This document shows, one piece after another, positions 1-10,809 of a stretch of 64,000 nt of DNA. Each line of letters starts with the position of its first letter. Position 1 is the stretch's first letter. The position numbers and the translations under genes were made by a program. The DNA comes from Variovorax paradoxus (GTDB taxonomy: Bacteria > Pseudomonadota > Gammaproteobacteria > Burkholderiales > Burkholderiaceae_C): the NCBI RefSeq assembly GCF_029919115.1, contig NZ_CP123990.1:620001-684000 (forward strand), in the 5' to 3' direction. Below the pieces are notes generated by a model. That model saw only the letters and a program-made list of their open reading frames with translations. It was not told the origin of the DNA and made no database searches.

Positions 1-1277
1 ACGACCTCGTGTACCGCAACGACTGGCAGAACGCCTTCGCGGTGCTCGACTCGACCAACAACTTTCCGGAGTTCACCGGCCGCATCTGCCCCGCACCCTG
101 CGAGGCGGCCTGCGTGCTCAACGTGAACGACGACCCCGTGGGCATCAAGTCGCTGGAACACGCCATCATCGACCGCGCCTGGGACGAAGGCTGGGTCGCG
201 CCACGCGTTGCCAAGCACAAGACGGGCAAGAAAGTGGCGGTGGTGGGTTCGGGCCCGGCCGGCATGGCCGCGGCGCAGCAACTCGCGCGCGCCGGCCACG
301 ACGTGACGCTGTTCGAAAAGAACGACCGCATCGGCGGCCTGCTGCGCTACGGCATTCCCGACTTCAAGATGGAGAAGACGCACATCGACCGCCGCGTCGA
401 GCAGATGAAGGCCGAGGGCGTCACCTTCCGCACCGGCGTGATCGTCGGCGCCTCGAAAGACACGCTCGGCAAGGGCTCCAAGGTGACCAATCTCGCCAAG
501 GAAACCGTCACGCCCGAGCAACTGGACAAGGAGTTCGATGCCGTGCTGCTCACCGGCGGCGCCGAGCAATCGCGCGACCTGCCGGTACCGGGCCGCGACC
601 TGGACGGCATCCACTTTGCGATGGAGTTCCTGCCGCAGCAGAACCGCGTCAATGCGGGCGACAAGGTCAAGGGCCAGTTGCGCGCCGAAGGCAAGCACGT
701 CATCGTCATCGGCGGCGGCGACACCGGCTCCGACTGCGTGGGTACCAGCAACCGCCACGGTGCAGCCAGCGTCACCCAGTTCGAGCTGATGCCGCAGCCG
801 CCCGAAGAAGAAAACCGCCCGCTGACCTGGCCTTACTGGCCGATCAAGCTGCGCACCAGTTCCAGCCACGAAGAAGGCTGCGAGCGCGAATTCGCCATCT
901 CCACCAAGGAGTTCATCGGCGAAAAGGGCAAGGTTACCGGCCTGAAGACCGTCCGCGTGGAGTGGAAAGACGGAAAAATGCAGGAAGTGGCGGGCAGCGA
1001 GCAGATCCTCAAGGCCGATCTCGTGCTGCTGGCCATGGGCTTCATCAGCCCTGTGGCCACCGTGCTGGATGCCTTCGGCGTCGAGAAGGACGCGCGCGGC
1101 AATGCCAAGGCAACCGTCGATTTCATCGGCGGCTATGCCACCAATGTACCCAAGGTGTTCGCAGCGGGCGATATCCGCCGCGGCCAGTCGCTGGTGGTGT
1201 GGGCAATTCGCGAAGGCCGACAGGCTGCGCGCTCGGTGGATGAATTTTTGATGGGATTTAGCGACTTACCGCGCTGA
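1..1277 (+). CDS. gltD: Glutamate synthase small subunit, 5' end missing
   Basis: The gene enters from the left edge with the open frame in phase from base 3, and about 425 codons are visible. It supplies electrons from NADPH to the large GltB subunit, which makes glutamate from glutamine and 2-oxoglutarate. A cysteine cluster ([10 protein letters not shown]) near the visible N-terminus is the Fe-S ligand motif of the family. An FAD-binding GSGPAG motif follows, then an NADPH-binding motif ([11 protein letters not shown]). The C-terminal [16 protein letters not shown] segment is typical of the amidotransferase beta subunit. Family members are near 480-490 residues, so about 60 N-terminal residues lie outside the window. 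gltB is expected just upstream. A strong terminator follows. Confidence 0.96.
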   Translation, partial: DLVYRNDWQNAFAVLDSTNNFPEFTGRICPAPCEAACVLNVNDDPVGIKSLEHAIIDRAWDEGWVAPRVAKHKTGKKVAVVGSGPAGMAAAQQLARAGHDVTLFEKNDRIGGLLRYGIPDFKMEKTHIDRRVEQMKAEGVTFRTGVIVGASKDTLGKGSKVTNLAKETVTPEQLDKEFDAVLLTGGAEQSRDLPVPGRDLDGIHFAMEFLPQQNRVNAGDKVKGQLRAEGKHVIVIGGGDTGSDCVGTSNRHGAASVTQFELMPQPPEEENRPLTWPYWPIKLRTSSSHEEGCEREFAISTKEFIGEKGKVTGLKTVRVEWKDGKMQEVAGSEQILKADLVLLAMGFISPVATVLDAFGVEKDARGNAKATVDFIGGYATNVPKVFAAGDIRRGQSLVVWAIREGRQAARSVDEFLMGFSDLPR

Positions 1278-1336
1278 TTTTTGTTTCAATTTCGCGGGGC
1301 CACTCACGGCCCCGCTATCATTTGCAGAAACCGCAT

Positions 1337-1370
1337 GCCGGGATGCCTGTCAAGGCGCCCGGCTTTTTTA
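1337..1370 (+). terminator. Intrinsic terminator after gltD
   Basis: The stem GCCGGG (1337-1342) pairs with CCCGGC (1358-1363). An inner GCCT/AGGC pairing extends the hairpin, and six T residues (1364-1369) follow directly. A second 8-bp hairpin without a T-run (1294-1301 with 1308-1315) lies just upstream. The terminator also shows that the start of the next gene should be the ATG at 1376 and not the in-frame ATG at 1322. Confidence 0.85.
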
Positions 1371-1375
1371 TTGAG

Positions 1376-2200
1376 ATGGACCCAGCCGCACAGCCACACC
1401 CTTTTGTAGAGTTCCGCGACGTTACGTTCGGCTATGGCGCACGTGCGATTCTCGACGGGGTGTCTTTTGCCGTTCCGCGCGGCAAGGTCACTGCGCTCAT
1501 GGGAGCCTCCGGCGGCGGAAAGACCACCGTGCTGCGGCTCGTCGGCGGACAGCAGCGGGCGCAGCGCGGGCAGGTGCTTTTCGACGGCCAGGACGTCGGC
1601 AAATTCGATGCGGCGGCTCTGTATAAAGCGCGGCGGCGCATGGGCATGCTCTTCCAGTTCGGTGCCTTGTTCACTGACATGAGCGTGTTCGACAACGTCG
1701 CCTTTCCTTTGCGTGAGCACACGCAGCTGTCGGAAGCACTGGTGCGCGACATCGTGCTCATGAAGCTTGACGCAGTGGGCTTGCGCGGCGCGCGAGACCT
1801 CTTGCCCAGCGAAGTGTCCGGCGGCATGGCGCGGCGCGTAGCCCTGGCGCGCGCCATTGCGCTCGACCCCGACCTTGTGATGTACGACGAGCCTTTTGCC
1901 GGCCTCGACCCGATTTCGCTCGGCACTGCGGCGCGGCTGATCCGCCAGCTCAACGACACGCTGGGGCTGACCAGCATCGTCGTGTCGCATGATCTCGAAG
2001 AAACATTCCGCATCGCCGATCACGTGATCATCCTGGCCAACGGCGCCATCGCAGCGCAGGGCACGCCTGACGAAGTGCGGCAGAGCGCCGATCCGCTGGT
2101 TCACCAGTTCGTCAATGCGCTGCCCGACGGGCCGGTGCATTTTCATTACCCTGGCGTTGGAATCGAAGCAGATTTCGGCAATGAGGGAGGGCGCGCATGA
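1376..2200 (+). CDS. mlaF: Phospholipid ABC transporter ATP-binding protein MlaF
   Basis: Predicted 274-residue ATPase of the MlaFEDB inner-membrane complex, which moves phospholipids between the membranes and keeps the outer membrane asymmetric. Visible motifs are Walker A (GASGGGKTT), the signature VSGGMARR, and Walker B ([14 protein letters not shown]) with its H-loop SHD. GGMARR is typical of MlaF. The start at 1376 lies immediately after the terminator hairpin. An upstream in-frame ATG at 1322 would put coding sequence across that terminator, so it is rejected. The stop overlaps the mlaE start in an ATGA junction, indicating translational coupling. Confidence 0.96.
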   Translation: MDPAAQPHPFVEFRDVTFGYGARAILDGVSFAVPRGKVTALMGASGGGKTTVLRLVGGQQRAQRGQVLFDGQDVGKFDAAALYKARRRMGMLFQFGALFTDMSVFDNVAFPLREHTQLSEALVRDIVLMKLDAVGLRGARDLLPSEVSGGMARRVALARAIALDPDLVMYDEPFAGLDPISLGTAARLIRQLNDTLGLTSIVVSHDLEETFRIADHVIILANGAIAAQGTPDEVRQSADPLVHQFVNALPDGPVHFHYPGVGIEADFGNEGGRA

Positions 2201-2979
2201 CCTGGTGGAAGCCCGCCGATGTCGGCTTTGCTGTGCGCAGCAAGCTTGCCGATATGGGCTATGGCGCCAAGCTGTTCATTCGCCTGGCGTTCCAAGGCGC
2301 GCAGAGCCTCCGGCGCTTCAGCCTGGTGCGCGACCAGATTCACTTTCTGGGCAATTACTCGCTCGCCATCATTGCGGTGTCCGGCCTTTTCGTCGGCTTT
2401 GTGCTCGGCCTGCAGATGTATTACGCACTGCAGCGCTACGGTTCTTCCGAGGCGCTTGGCCTGCTGGTCGCCCTCAGCTTGGTGCGCGAGCTCGGCCCCG
2501 TGGTGGCAGCCTTGCTTTTTACCGGGCGTGCCGGTACCTCGCTGACTGCAGAAATCGGCCTCATGAAGGCCGGCGAGCAGCTCAGTGCCATGGAAATGAT
2601 GGCCGTCGACCCCGTGCGGCGAATTCTTGCTCCACGCTTTTGGGCCGGCGTCATCACCATGCCGCTGCTGGCGGCCGTGTTCAGCGCGGTCGGCATCATG
2701 GGGGGCTACGTAGTGGGCGTGCTGATGCTGGGCGTCGACCCGGGCGCGTTCTGGGGTCAGATGCAAGGCGGCGTCGATGTCTGGCGCGACGTCGGCAACG
2801 GCGTGATCAAGAGCATCGTCTTCGGCTTTACCGTGACCTTCATTGCGCTGCTGCAGGGCTACGAGGCCCAGCCCACGCCTGAAGGCGTGTCGCGCGCGAC
2901 CACGCGCACGGTGGTCATGGCATCGCTGTCGGTGCTCGGCCTCGACTTCCTGTTGACCGCCATGATGTTCAGTATTTGA
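2197..2979 (+). CDS. mlaE: Phospholipid ABC transporter permease MlaE
   Basis: Permease subunit of the Mla complex, 260 residues, the usual length. Several hydrophobic membrane segments are visible, and the conserved MlaE core ([19 protein letters not shown], then [18 protein letters not shown]) is intact. The gene starts inside the mlaF stop (ATGA) and is followed by mlaD after a short gap. It acts in the inner membrane with MlaF, MlaD and MlaB. Confidence 0.97.
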   Translation: MTWWKPADVGFAVRSKLADMGYGAKLFIRLAFQGAQSLRRFSLVRDQIHFLGNYSLAIIAVSGLFVGFVLGLQMYYALQRYGSSEALGLLVALSLVRELGPVVAALLFTGRAGTSLTAEIGLMKAGEQLSAMEMMAVDPVRRILAPRFWAGVITMPLLAAVFSAVGIMGGYVVGVLMLGVDPGAFWGQMQGGVDVWRDVGNGVIKSIVFGFTVTFIALLQGYEAQPTPEGVSRATTRTVVMASLSVLGLDFLLTAMMFSI

Positions 2980-3017
2980 AGGAGCCTGGGCTCCAATCGT
3001 TCTAGAGAGTGCAAACC

Positions 3018-3509
3018 ATGCAACGTTCCACTAACGACATCTGGGTCGGCCTGTTCGTCCTGATCGGCGGCGCGGCGCTTCTGTTCCTCGCGCTGCAATC
3101 GGCCAACCTGCTGAGCCTGAATTTCCAGAAGACGTACAACGTCACCGCGCGCTTCGACAACATCGGCGGTCTCAAGCCGCAAACCGCGGTCAAGAGCGCG
3201 GGCGTGGTGGTCGGCCGTGTGGAATCGATCTCGTTCGACGACAAGTCCTTTCAGGCCAGCGTCACGCTGGCATTGCAAAACCGTTACAGTTTTCCCAAGG
3301 ACAGCTCGCTCAAGATCCTGACCAGTGGCCTGCTCGGCGAGCAGTACATCGGAATCGAGGCGGGCGCCGAGGAGAAGAACCTGCAAGCCGGCGACACCAT
3401 TACCTCGACCCAATCGGCCGTGGTGCTGGAAAACCTGATCAGCCAGTTCCTCTACAGCAAGGCGGCAGAAGGAAATACTTCGACGCCGGGAACAGCCAAC
3501 AAAAAATGA
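3018..3509 (+). CDS. mlaD: Mla complex substrate-binding protein MlaD (MCE domain)
   Basis: A 163-residue inner-membrane anchored protein. Residues about 8-28 form an N-terminal transmembrane helix (IWVGLFVLIGGAALLFLALQ). A single MCE/MlaD domain follows, with the hallmark ARFDNIGGLKPQTAVKSAGVVVG. MlaD forms a hexameric ring that accepts lipid from periplasmic MlaC. I chose the ATG at 3018; the GTG at 3009 is less likely. The stop overlaps the next start (ATGA at 3506-3509). Confidence 0.95.
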   Translation: MQRSTNDIWVGLFVLIGGAALLFLALQSANLLSLNFQKTYNVTARFDNIGGLKPQTAVKSAGVVVGRVESISFDDKSFQASVTLALQNRYSFPKDSSLKILTSGLLGEQYIGIEAGAEEKNLQAGDTITSTQSAVVLENLISQFLYSKAAEGNTSTPGTANKK

Positions 3510-4255
3510 AAACAAGCCTTTTTTCCTCGATCGCTATGAATAACGTAGCGAGCCATGCACGCTGGATGAGCGTGGCAGCCGTTTTTGCGGTGCTTGCAGG
3601 CTGCGCTAGCGGCCCCCGGGCCAATCCGGCCGACCCGTTCGAGCCATTCAACCGAGGCGTCACCAGTTTTAACGACAAGGTCGACGAAGCTGTGCTGGTG
3701 CCGGTGGCCACGGCCTACCAGCGCGTGCTGCCCTCCATGGTGCGCACCGGCGTGAGCAATTTCTTCGGCAACCTGGGCGATGTCTGGAGCTTTGCCAACA
3801 GCGTGGCCCAGCTCAAGCTGCAGAACAGCGCCGAAACCTTCATGCGGGTCAACGTCAACACCTTCTTCGGGCTCGGCGGTCTCCTGGACATCGCCACCGA
3901 AGCCGGCATCGACCGCCACGAAGAAGACTTCGGCCAGACGCTGGGACGCTGGGGCGTGGGCGCGGGCCCGTACGTCGTGCTGCCGCTGCTCGGCCCTTCG
4001 ACCCTGCGCGACACGGCGGCCCTGCCGGTCGACCGGGCCGGAAGCGTGATCGGGAACATGAACGACGTTGCATGGCGCAATTCGCTTTCCGTGCTCGAAG
4101 TGGTCGATACGCGCGCAAAGTACCTGCGTGCCGGCCGCCTGCTCGATGATGCGGCGCTCGACAAGTACACCTTCACCCGCGACGCCTTCCTGCAGCACCG
4201 CCGCAACGACGTCTACGACGGCAATCCGCCCGACGACGACCAAGGCGGAAAGTAA
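3506..4255 (+). CDS. mlaA: Outer-membrane lipoprotein MlaA (VacJ)
   Basis: Predicted 249-residue outer-membrane lipoprotein that removes mislocalised phospholipid from the outer leaflet and passes it to MlaC. A hydrophobic signal ends in a lipobox (VLAGC, Cys33). The mature start, NPADPFEPFNRGVTSFNDKVD, is diagnostic of VacJ/MlaA. Translation may begin at the ATGA overlap with mlaD (3506) or at the internal ATG at 3536; the latter leaves a more conventional 23-residue signal peptide. Carrying mlaA inside the mla operon, as here, differs from E. coli and is usual in Burkholderiales. Confidence 0.94.
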   Translation: MKTSLFSSIAMNNVASHARWMSVAAVFAVLAGCASGPRANPADPFEPFNRGVTSFNDKVDEAVLVPVATAYQRVLPSMVRTGVSNFFGNLGDVWSFANSVAQLKLQNSAETFMRVNVNTFFGLGGLLDIATEAGIDRHEEDFGQTLGRWGVGAGPYVVLPLLGPSTLRDTAALPVDRAGSVIGNMNDVAWRNSLSVLEVVDTRAKYLRAGRLLDDAALDKYTFTRDAFLQHRRNDVYDGNPPDDDQGGK

Positions 4256-4383
4256 GAACAGGAATCGAGCCGAAAAGAGGCTGTTCACTACCGGACGAGA
4301 TGTTTTCTGCTTGCATCCGGTTTCAAGGCTTCACCTGCGCTTCAGGAACCCGGTCGGCTTCGAGCCCGTCGAATACGTTCTTT

Positions 4384-4416
4384 CCACAAGGCGCGCCTTT
4401 CGTTTGCGCCTTGTGG
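4384..4416 (+). promoter_or_regulatory. Hairpin between mlaA and mlaC
   Basis: A perfect 11-bp stem (4384-4394 with 4406-4416) with an 11-nt loop lies in the 186-nt gap between mlaA and mlaC, ending 25 nt before the mlaC ATG. It is followed by ATTTTC and not by a long T-run. A weak terminator, an RNA-processing site or a stability element in the mla transcript are all possible. The function is inferred only. Confidence 0.5.
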
Positions 4417-4441
4417 ATTTTCAAAACTTGAGGGAATTGCC

Positions 4442-5101
4442 ATGAACAACAATATCTTGCAACGACGCGGCTTTGGCCGCCTGGTACTGGCCAGCGCACT
4501 TCTTTTTGGCGCCGCCGCGGCGTTCGTGCGCCCGGCGCACGCTGCAGACGAAGCGCCCGATGCGCTGGTCAAGCGGCTGTCTACCGATGTGCTCGAAACC
4601 ATCAAGGCCGACACCTCCATCAAGGCAGGCGACATCAACAAGATCATGCTGCTGGTCGACAGCAAGATCATGCCCAACGTCAATTTCCAGCGCATGACGG
4701 CTTCCGCCGTGGGCCCGGCATGGCGCCAGGCCACGCCCGAACAGCAGAAGCGTCTGCAGGATGAATTCAAGACCCTGCTCGTGCGCACCTATGCCGGCGC
4801 GCTCGACCAGGTAAGCGACCAGACCGTCACGGTTCGCCCGTTCCGCGGTTCGCCCGAAGACACCGAGGTGCTGGTGCGCACCGAGGTCAAGGGCCGCGGC
4901 GACCCGGTGCAGCTGGACTACCGCCTTGAGAAAACACCCGGCCAGGGCGGCGGCTGGAAGGTGTACAACCTCAATGTGCTGGGCGTCTGGCTCGTCGATA
5001 CCTACCGCACCCAGTTCTCGCAGGAAATCAATGCCCGCGGTATCGATGGCCTGATTGCAGCGCTGGCAGCGCGCAACAAGGGCAACAGCGGCAAGAATTG
5101 A
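4442..5101 (+). CDS. mlaC: Periplasmic phospholipid-binding protein MlaC
   Basis: A 219-residue Tol-tolerance/MlaC-family protein that shuttles phospholipid across the periplasm between MlaA and MlaFEDB. The N-terminus carries basic residues, a hydrophobic stretch (LVLASALLFGAAAAFV) and an AHA cleavage-like site before residue 32, as expected of a Sec signal peptide. Family features include NFQRMTASAVG, WRQATPEQQKRLQDEFKTLLVRTYA and the C-terminal GVWLVDTYRTQFSQEI. The RBS-like GAGGGAA lies just before the ATG. mlaB begins 4 nt after the stop. Confidence 0.96.
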   Translation: MNNNILQRRGFGRLVLASALLFGAAAAFVRPAHAADEAPDALVKRLSTDVLETIKADTSIKAGDINKIMLLVDSKIMPNVNFQRMTASAVGPAWRQATPEQQKRLQDEFKTLLVRTYAGALDQVSDQTVTVRPFRGSPEDTEVLVRTEVKGRGDPVQLDYRLEKTPGQGGGWKVYNLNVLGVWLVDTYRTQFSQEINARGIDGLIAALAARNKGNSGKN

Positions 5102-5105
5102 CGCC

Positions 5106-5378
5106 ATGCTGGTGCTGCCGACGAAACTCACCCACGACGAGGCCCCTGCCTGCATGCGCATGCTGCAGCAGGGGTTGGCGGGGCAGACCGACACCTCGAC
5201 AGTGGTCGACGCCAGCGCCTTGACGCAGTTCGATTCGTCGGCCCTGGCCGTGCTGCTGGAGTGCCGGCGCGAGTCGAGCGCGCTGGGCCGCGGTTTTGCC
5301 GTGAAGGGGCTCTCGCCGCGCTTGCGCGAGCTGGCCGCCCTGTACGGCATCGCGGGTCTCTTGCCGGCGGCACCCTAG
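5106..5378 (+). CDS. mlaB: STAS-domain protein MlaB
   Basis: A short 90-residue cytoplasmic STAS-domain protein matching MlaB, which binds MlaF and is needed for complex assembly. The central STVVDASALTQFDSSALAVLL matches the STAS core, including the D-S-S-A motif. An upstream in-frame start (5055) would overlap mlaC by about 47 nt; the ATG at 5106 fits family length. It is the last gene of the operon. Confidence 0.88.
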   Translation: MLVLPTKLTHDEAPACMRMLQQGLAGQTDTSTVVDASALTQFDSSALAVLLECRRESSALGRGFAVKGLSPRLRELAALYGIAGLLPAAP

Positions 5379-5476
5379 CCGGTAGCAGGTAGCCGGTAGT
5401 CAGGGCCCTCGCACGTCAGGGCATCCGGACCCGGCGCAGCAGCTTGCCGGGCGCGCCCGTAAAATCGCCGGCTCCC

Positions 5477-6424
5477 ATGCCCGCGATCTCATTCCAATCG
5501 GTCTCCAAGACCTACCCTCCCTCCAGACAGCAACGGGCCCAAGGCAAGCAAGGGCTGCGCGCCGTCGAGGAGGTCAGCTTCCAGATCGAGCCGGGCGAGT
5601 TCTTCGGCTTGCTCGGCCCCAACGGCGCGGGCAAGACCACGCTCATCAGCATGCTGGCCGGCCTGTCTCGTCCTACGGCCGGGGCCATCAGCGTGCATGG
5701 CTTCGACGTGCAGCGCGACTATGCCGAAGCCCGGCGCCAGCTTGGCATCGTGCCGCAGGAGCTGGTGTTCGACCCGTTTTTCAACGTACGGGAATCGCTG
5801 CGCATCCAGTCGGGCTACTTCGGTATCAAGAACAACGAAGCCTGGATCGACGAATTGCTGCAAAGCCTTGGCCTCGCCGACAAGGCCACGGCCAACATGC
5901 GCCAGCTTTCGGGCGGCATGAAACGCCGGGTGCTCGTGGCGCAAGCGCTGGTGCACAAGCCGCCGGTCATCGTGCTCGACGAGCCCACCGCCGGCGTCGA
6001 CGTGGAGTTGCGCCAGACGCTCTGGCAGTTTGTTGCCAAGCTCAACAAGCAGGGCAGCACCGTGCTACTGACCACGCACTACCTCGAGGAAGCCGAGGCG
6101 CTGTGCAGCCGTATCGCCATGCTCAAGCTGGGCCGCGTGATCGCGCTCGACCGCACCAGCGAACTCCTGAAGTCGGCCGCGAGCAACGTGCTGCGGTTCA
6201 AGACCGATTCCATGCTGCCCTGGGCCATTGCCCAGCATGCGCGCATCACGGGGCGCATCGTGCAACTGCCGGCGCAGAACGCCCATGAAGTCGAACAACT
6301 GCTGGCCGCGATCCGCGAAGCCGGCGTCGCCGTGGAAGATGTGGAAATGCGCAAGGCCGATCTTGAAGACGTGTTCATCGACCTGATGGCGGGTGAGCAA
6401 ACGCCGCTGGAGGTCTCGCGATGA
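5477..6424 (+). CDS. ABC-2 type exporter ATP-binding protein (YadG/NodI-like)
   Basis: A 315-residue ATPase with Walker A (GPNGAGKTT), Q-loop region (GIVPQELVFDPFFNVRESL), signature QLSGGMKRR, Walker B (VIVLDEPTAGVD) and H-loop (TTHYLEEAE). The layout and the C-terminal extension match YadG/NodI/CcmA-type ATPases of ABC-2 exporters. The ATG at 5477 puts the domain start near residue 5; an upstream ATG at 5444 is possible. Its stop overlaps the partner permease gene. The substrate cannot be told from sequence. Confidence 0.92.
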   Translation: MPAISFQSVSKTYPPSRQQRAQGKQGLRAVEEVSFQIEPGEFFGLLGPNGAGKTTLISMLAGLSRPTAGAISVHGFDVQRDYAEARRQLGIVPQELVFDPFFNVRESLRIQSGYFGIKNNEAWIDELLQSLGLADKATANMRQLSGGMKRRVLVAQALVHKPPVIVLDEPTAGVDVELRQTLWQFVAKLNKQGSTVLLTTHYLEEAEALCSRIAMLKLGRVIALDRTSELLKSAASNVLRFKTDSMLPWAIAQHARITGRIVQLPAQNAHEVEQLLAAIREAGVAVEDVEMRKADLEDVFIDLMAGEQTPLEVSR

Positions 6425-7185
6425 TGGCTGTGACAGGTTGGCGCGCGCTGCTTTACAAGGAAACGCTGCGCTTCTGGAAGGTCGGCTTCCAGACCGTGGG
6501 CGCGCCGGTGCTCACCGCGCTGCTCTATCTCATGGTGTTCGGGCACGTGCTCGAAGACCATGTGAAGGTCTATGGGTCGGTCGGCTACACGGCGTTTCTG
6601 GTGCCAGGCCTCGTGATGATGAGCGTGCTGCAGAACGCGTTCGCCAACAGCTCGTCGTCCATCATCCAGAGCAAGATCATGGGCAACCTGGTCTTCGTGC
6701 TGCTCACGCCGCTCTCGCACTGGGGCTGGTTCTTTGCCTATGTGGGATCGTCGGTGATCCGCGGGCTGGCCGTGGGGCTCGGCGTCTTCGCGGTGACCGT
6801 GTTCTTCGCCATGCCGAGCTTCGTCGCGCCGGTCTGGATTCTGGTGTTCGCGCTGCTGGGCTCTGCGATGCTCGGCACGCTGGGGCTCATTGCCGGGCTC
6901 TGGGCCGAGAAGTTCGACCAGATGGCCGTGTTCCAGAACTTCCTGATCATGCCCATGACCTTTCTCTCGGGCGTGTTCTATTCGATCGGCTCGCTGCCGC
7001 CTTTCTGGCAATCAGTGAGCCACCTCAACCCGTTCTTCTACATGATCGACGGCTTCCGCTACGGCTTCTTCGGCGTGAGCGACGCATCGCCCTGGCTCAG
7101 CCTGGGTATCGTCGGAGCCGCCTGGCTGGTGGTGAGCGCCATTGCCGTCCACTTGCTGCGAATCGGCTACAAAATCCGAGGCTGA
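6421..7185 (+). CDS. ABC-2 type transporter permease (YadH-like)
   Basis: A 254-residue integral membrane protein with about six hydrophobic segments. It has the ABC-2 membrane signature near the C-terminus (LIMPMTFLSGVFYSI, then PFFYMIDGFRYGFFG). It starts within the stop of the ATPase gene (two ATGs, 6421 and 6424), so the two form one transporter. Its place between mla and ibaG/murA is a conserved Burkholderiales arrangement that hints at envelope work. That link is contextual only. Confidence 0.92.
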   Translation: MMAVTGWRALLYKETLRFWKVGFQTVGAPVLTALLYLMVFGHVLEDHVKVYGSVGYTAFLVPGLVMMSVLQNAFANSSSSIIQSKIMGNLVFVLLTPLSHWGWFFAYVGSSVIRGLAVGLGVFAVTVFFAMPSFVAPVWILVFALLGSAMLGTLGLIAGLWAEKFDQMAVFQNFLIMPMTFLSGVFYSIGSLPPFWQSVSHLNPFFYMIDGFRYGFFGVSDASPWLSLGIVGAAWLVVSAIAVHLLRIGYKIRG

Positions 7186-7207
7186 CCCGCCTTTCTTTCA
7201 GACCCCC

Positions 7208-7450
7208 ATGACCGCCGAACAACTCCAGGCCCTGATCCAGTCCCATCTTCCTTGCGAGCACATCACGCTCGAAGGCGACGGCCGCCACTGGTACGCCACC
7301 ATCGTGTCGGCCGAATTCGAGGGCAAGCGCGCCATTCAGCGGCATCAGCGGGTCTACGCGACCCTCGGTGCGAAAATGCATACCGACGAGGTGCATGCGC
7401 TCTCCATGAAAACCTATACGCCCGCCGAATGGGCGGCGTTGGAAAAATAA
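7208..7450 (+). CDS. ibaG: BolA-family protein IbaG
   Basis: An 80-residue BolA-like protein, the usual length. The core HQRVYATLGAKMHTDEVHALSMKTYTP carries the conserved histidine used for Fe-S or glutaredoxin binding. IbaG/YrbA lies next to the mla genes and murA in many proteobacteria, as here. I chose the ATG at 7208 over an in-frame start at 7142 that would overlap the permease gene. It lies 39 nt before murA. Confidence 0.9.
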   Translation: MTAEQLQALIQSHLPCEHITLEGDGRHWYATIVSAEFEGKRAIQRHQRVYATLGAKMHTDEVHALSMKTYTPAEWAALEK

Positions 7451-7489
7451 CTCTCCGGCCCGCGGGGCCCTGATTTCGCTGGAAATTCG

Positions 7490-8775
<1,286 letters not shown>

Positions 8776-8779
<4 letters not shown>

Positions 8780-9426
8780 TTACCCTTGCTCTGTCCAAAG
8801 GCCGCATCTTCGAAGAGACGATGCCCCTGCTGGCCGCCGCCGGCATCGAGGTCACGGAAGACCCGGAAAAATCGCGCAAGCTGATTCTTGCGACCACGCG
8901 GCCCGACGTGCGCGTGGTGCTGGTGCGCGCCTCCGACGTGCCCACCTACGTGCAGTACGGCGGCGCCGACCTAGGCGTGACCGGCTCCGACGTGCTGCTG
9001 GAGCACGGCAACCAGGGCCTCTACCAACCGCTCGACCTGCGCATTGCGGCCTGCCGCCTCAGCGTGGCCGTGCGGGCCGACTACGACTACGCCTCGGCCG
9101 TGAAGCAGGGCTCCCGCCTGCGCGTGGCCACCAAATACGTGGGCCTGGCGCGCGACTTCTTCGCCAGCAAGGGCGTGCACGTCGATCTGATCAAGCTCTA
9201 CGGCAGCATGGAACTCGCGCCGCTCACGGGCCTGGCCGACGCCATCGTCGACCTGGTCTCGACTGGCAACACGCTGCGGGCCAATCACCTGGTCGAGGTC
9301 GAGCGCATCATGGACATCAGCGCACGCCTCGTCGTCAACCAGGCCGCGCTCAAGCTCAAGCGCGAACCGATCCGCCGCATCATCGACGCCTTCGCTTCCG
9401 CCATTCCGGCGGCAGCCACGCCCTGA
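8776..9426 (+). CDS. hisG: ATP phosphoribosyltransferase, short form, HisG
   Basis: Catalyses the first step of histidine synthesis (ATP + PRPP). The predicted protein has 216 residues, beginning [19 protein letters not shown], with the PRPP-binding region [16 protein letters not shown]. This is the short form, which lacks the C-terminal regulatory domain and in known systems needs the HisZ partner. No hisZ is in the window. The gene overlaps the murA stop by 4 nt. Confidence 0.97.
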
Positions 9427-9446
9427 CAAGTTTCATACCCAGCCTC

Positions 9447-10769
9447 ATGACACTGAAAGCAGCCCCCGCCCGTCTCTCCACGACTTCAGCCAGCTTCGAT
9501 GCTGAATTCAAGGCGCGGCTGCATTGGTCCGCCGACGCGGACGCGGCCATCGAGAAGGTGGTGGCCGACATCCTGGCCGACGTGCAGAAACGCGGCGACG
9601 ATGCGGTGCTGGAATACACCAACCGCTTCGACAAGCTCGGTGCCAGGACGCTGCCCGAACTGGAGCTGACGCAGGCCGAACTGAAGGCCGCGTTCGAATC
9701 GTTGCCCGCCGCCCAGCGCGACGCACTCGAAGCCGCCGCGCGCCGTGTGCGCAGCTACCACGAGGCCCAGAAGAAGGCGAGCGGCGAGAGCTGGAGCTAC
9801 CGCGATGCCGACGGTACGCTGCTCGGGCAAAAGGTGACGCCGCTCGACCGCGTCGGCATCTACGTGCCGGGCGGCAAGGCGGCCTATCCGTCGAGCGTGC
9901 TGATGAACGCGATTCCGGCGCACGTGGCCGGCGTGGCCGAAATCATCATGGTGGTTCCAACGCCGGGCGGCGAGAAGAACCCGCTCGTTCTGGCCGCAGC
10001 CTACGTGGCCGGCGTGACGCGCGGCTTCACCATCGGCGGCGCGCAAGCCGTGGCTGCCTTGGCCTACGGCACTGCCACCATTCCCGCAGTCGACAAGATC
10101 ACCGGCCCGGGCAACGCCTACGTCGCGGCCGCCAAGCGCCGTGTGTTCGGTACCGTGGGCATCGACATGATCGCCGGCCCGAGCGAAATTCTCGTCCTGG
10201 CCGACGGCACCACGCCGCCCGATTGGGTGGCCATGGACCTGTTCAGCCAGGCCGAGCACGACGAACTCGCGCAAAGCATCTTGCTGTGCCCCGATGCGGC
10301 ATACATCGACCGCGTGCAGGCCGAGATCGACCGCCTGCTGCCAGCCATGCCGCGCGCCGAAATCATCGCGGCCTCGCTCAACGGCCGCGGCGCCCTCATC
10401 CACACGAAGAGCATGGAAGAGGCCTGCGAAATCAGCAACCGCATCGCCCCCGAACACCTGGAAGTCAGCAGCAGCGAGCCGAACCGCTGGGAGCCGCTGC
10501 TGCGCCACGCCGGCGCGATCTTCCTTGGCGCCTTCACCAGCGAAAGCCTGGGCGATTACTGCGCCGGACCCAACCACGTGCTGCCGACCAGCGGCACGGC
10601 GCGTTTCTCGAGCCCGCTCGGCGTCTACGACTTCCAGAAGCGTTCGAGCCTCATCGAAGTGAGCGAAGCCGGTGCCCAGGTGCTCGGCCCCATCGCCGTG
10701 ACGCTGGCTGAAGGCGAGGGCCTGCAGGCGCACGCCGAAGCGGCGCGGATGCGCCTGCGCAAGATCTGA
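9447..10769 (+). CDS. hisD: Histidinol dehydrogenase HisD
   Basis: Catalyses the last two oxidations of histidine synthesis (L-histidinol to L-histidine, NAD and zinc dependent). 440 residues, a typical length. Conserved blocks include [20 protein letters not shown], the [15 protein letters not shown] segment, [14 protein letters not shown], and the zinc-site region [34 protein letters not shown] closes the domain. It lies 20 nt after hisG. A 40-nt gap and then two non-his genes follow. Confidence 0.98.
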   Translation: MTLKAAPARLSTTSASFDAEFKARLHWSADADAAIEKVVADILADVQKRGDDAVLEYTNRFDKLGARTLPELELTQAELKAAFESLPAAQRDALEAAARRVRSYHEAQKKASGESWSYRDADGTLLGQKVTPLDRVGIYVPGGKAAYPSSVLMNAIPAHVAGVAEIIMVVPTPGGEKNPLVLAAAYVAGVTRGFTIGGAQAVAALAYGTATIPAVDKITGPGNAYVAAAKRRVFGTVGIDMIAGPSEILVLADGTTPPDWVAMDLFSQAEHDELAQSILLCPDAAYIDRVQAEIDRLLPAMPRAEIIAASLNGRGALIHTKSMEEACEISNRIAPEHLEVSSSEPNRWEPLLRHAGAIFLGAFTSESLGDYCAGPNHVLPTSGTARFSSPLGVYDFQKRSSLIEVSEAGAQVLGPIAVTLAEGEGLQAHAEAARMRLRKI

Positions 10770-10809
10770 AGTTCCATAAATAGAAAACCGCTCGGGAGGA
10801 GCAAGCCAG

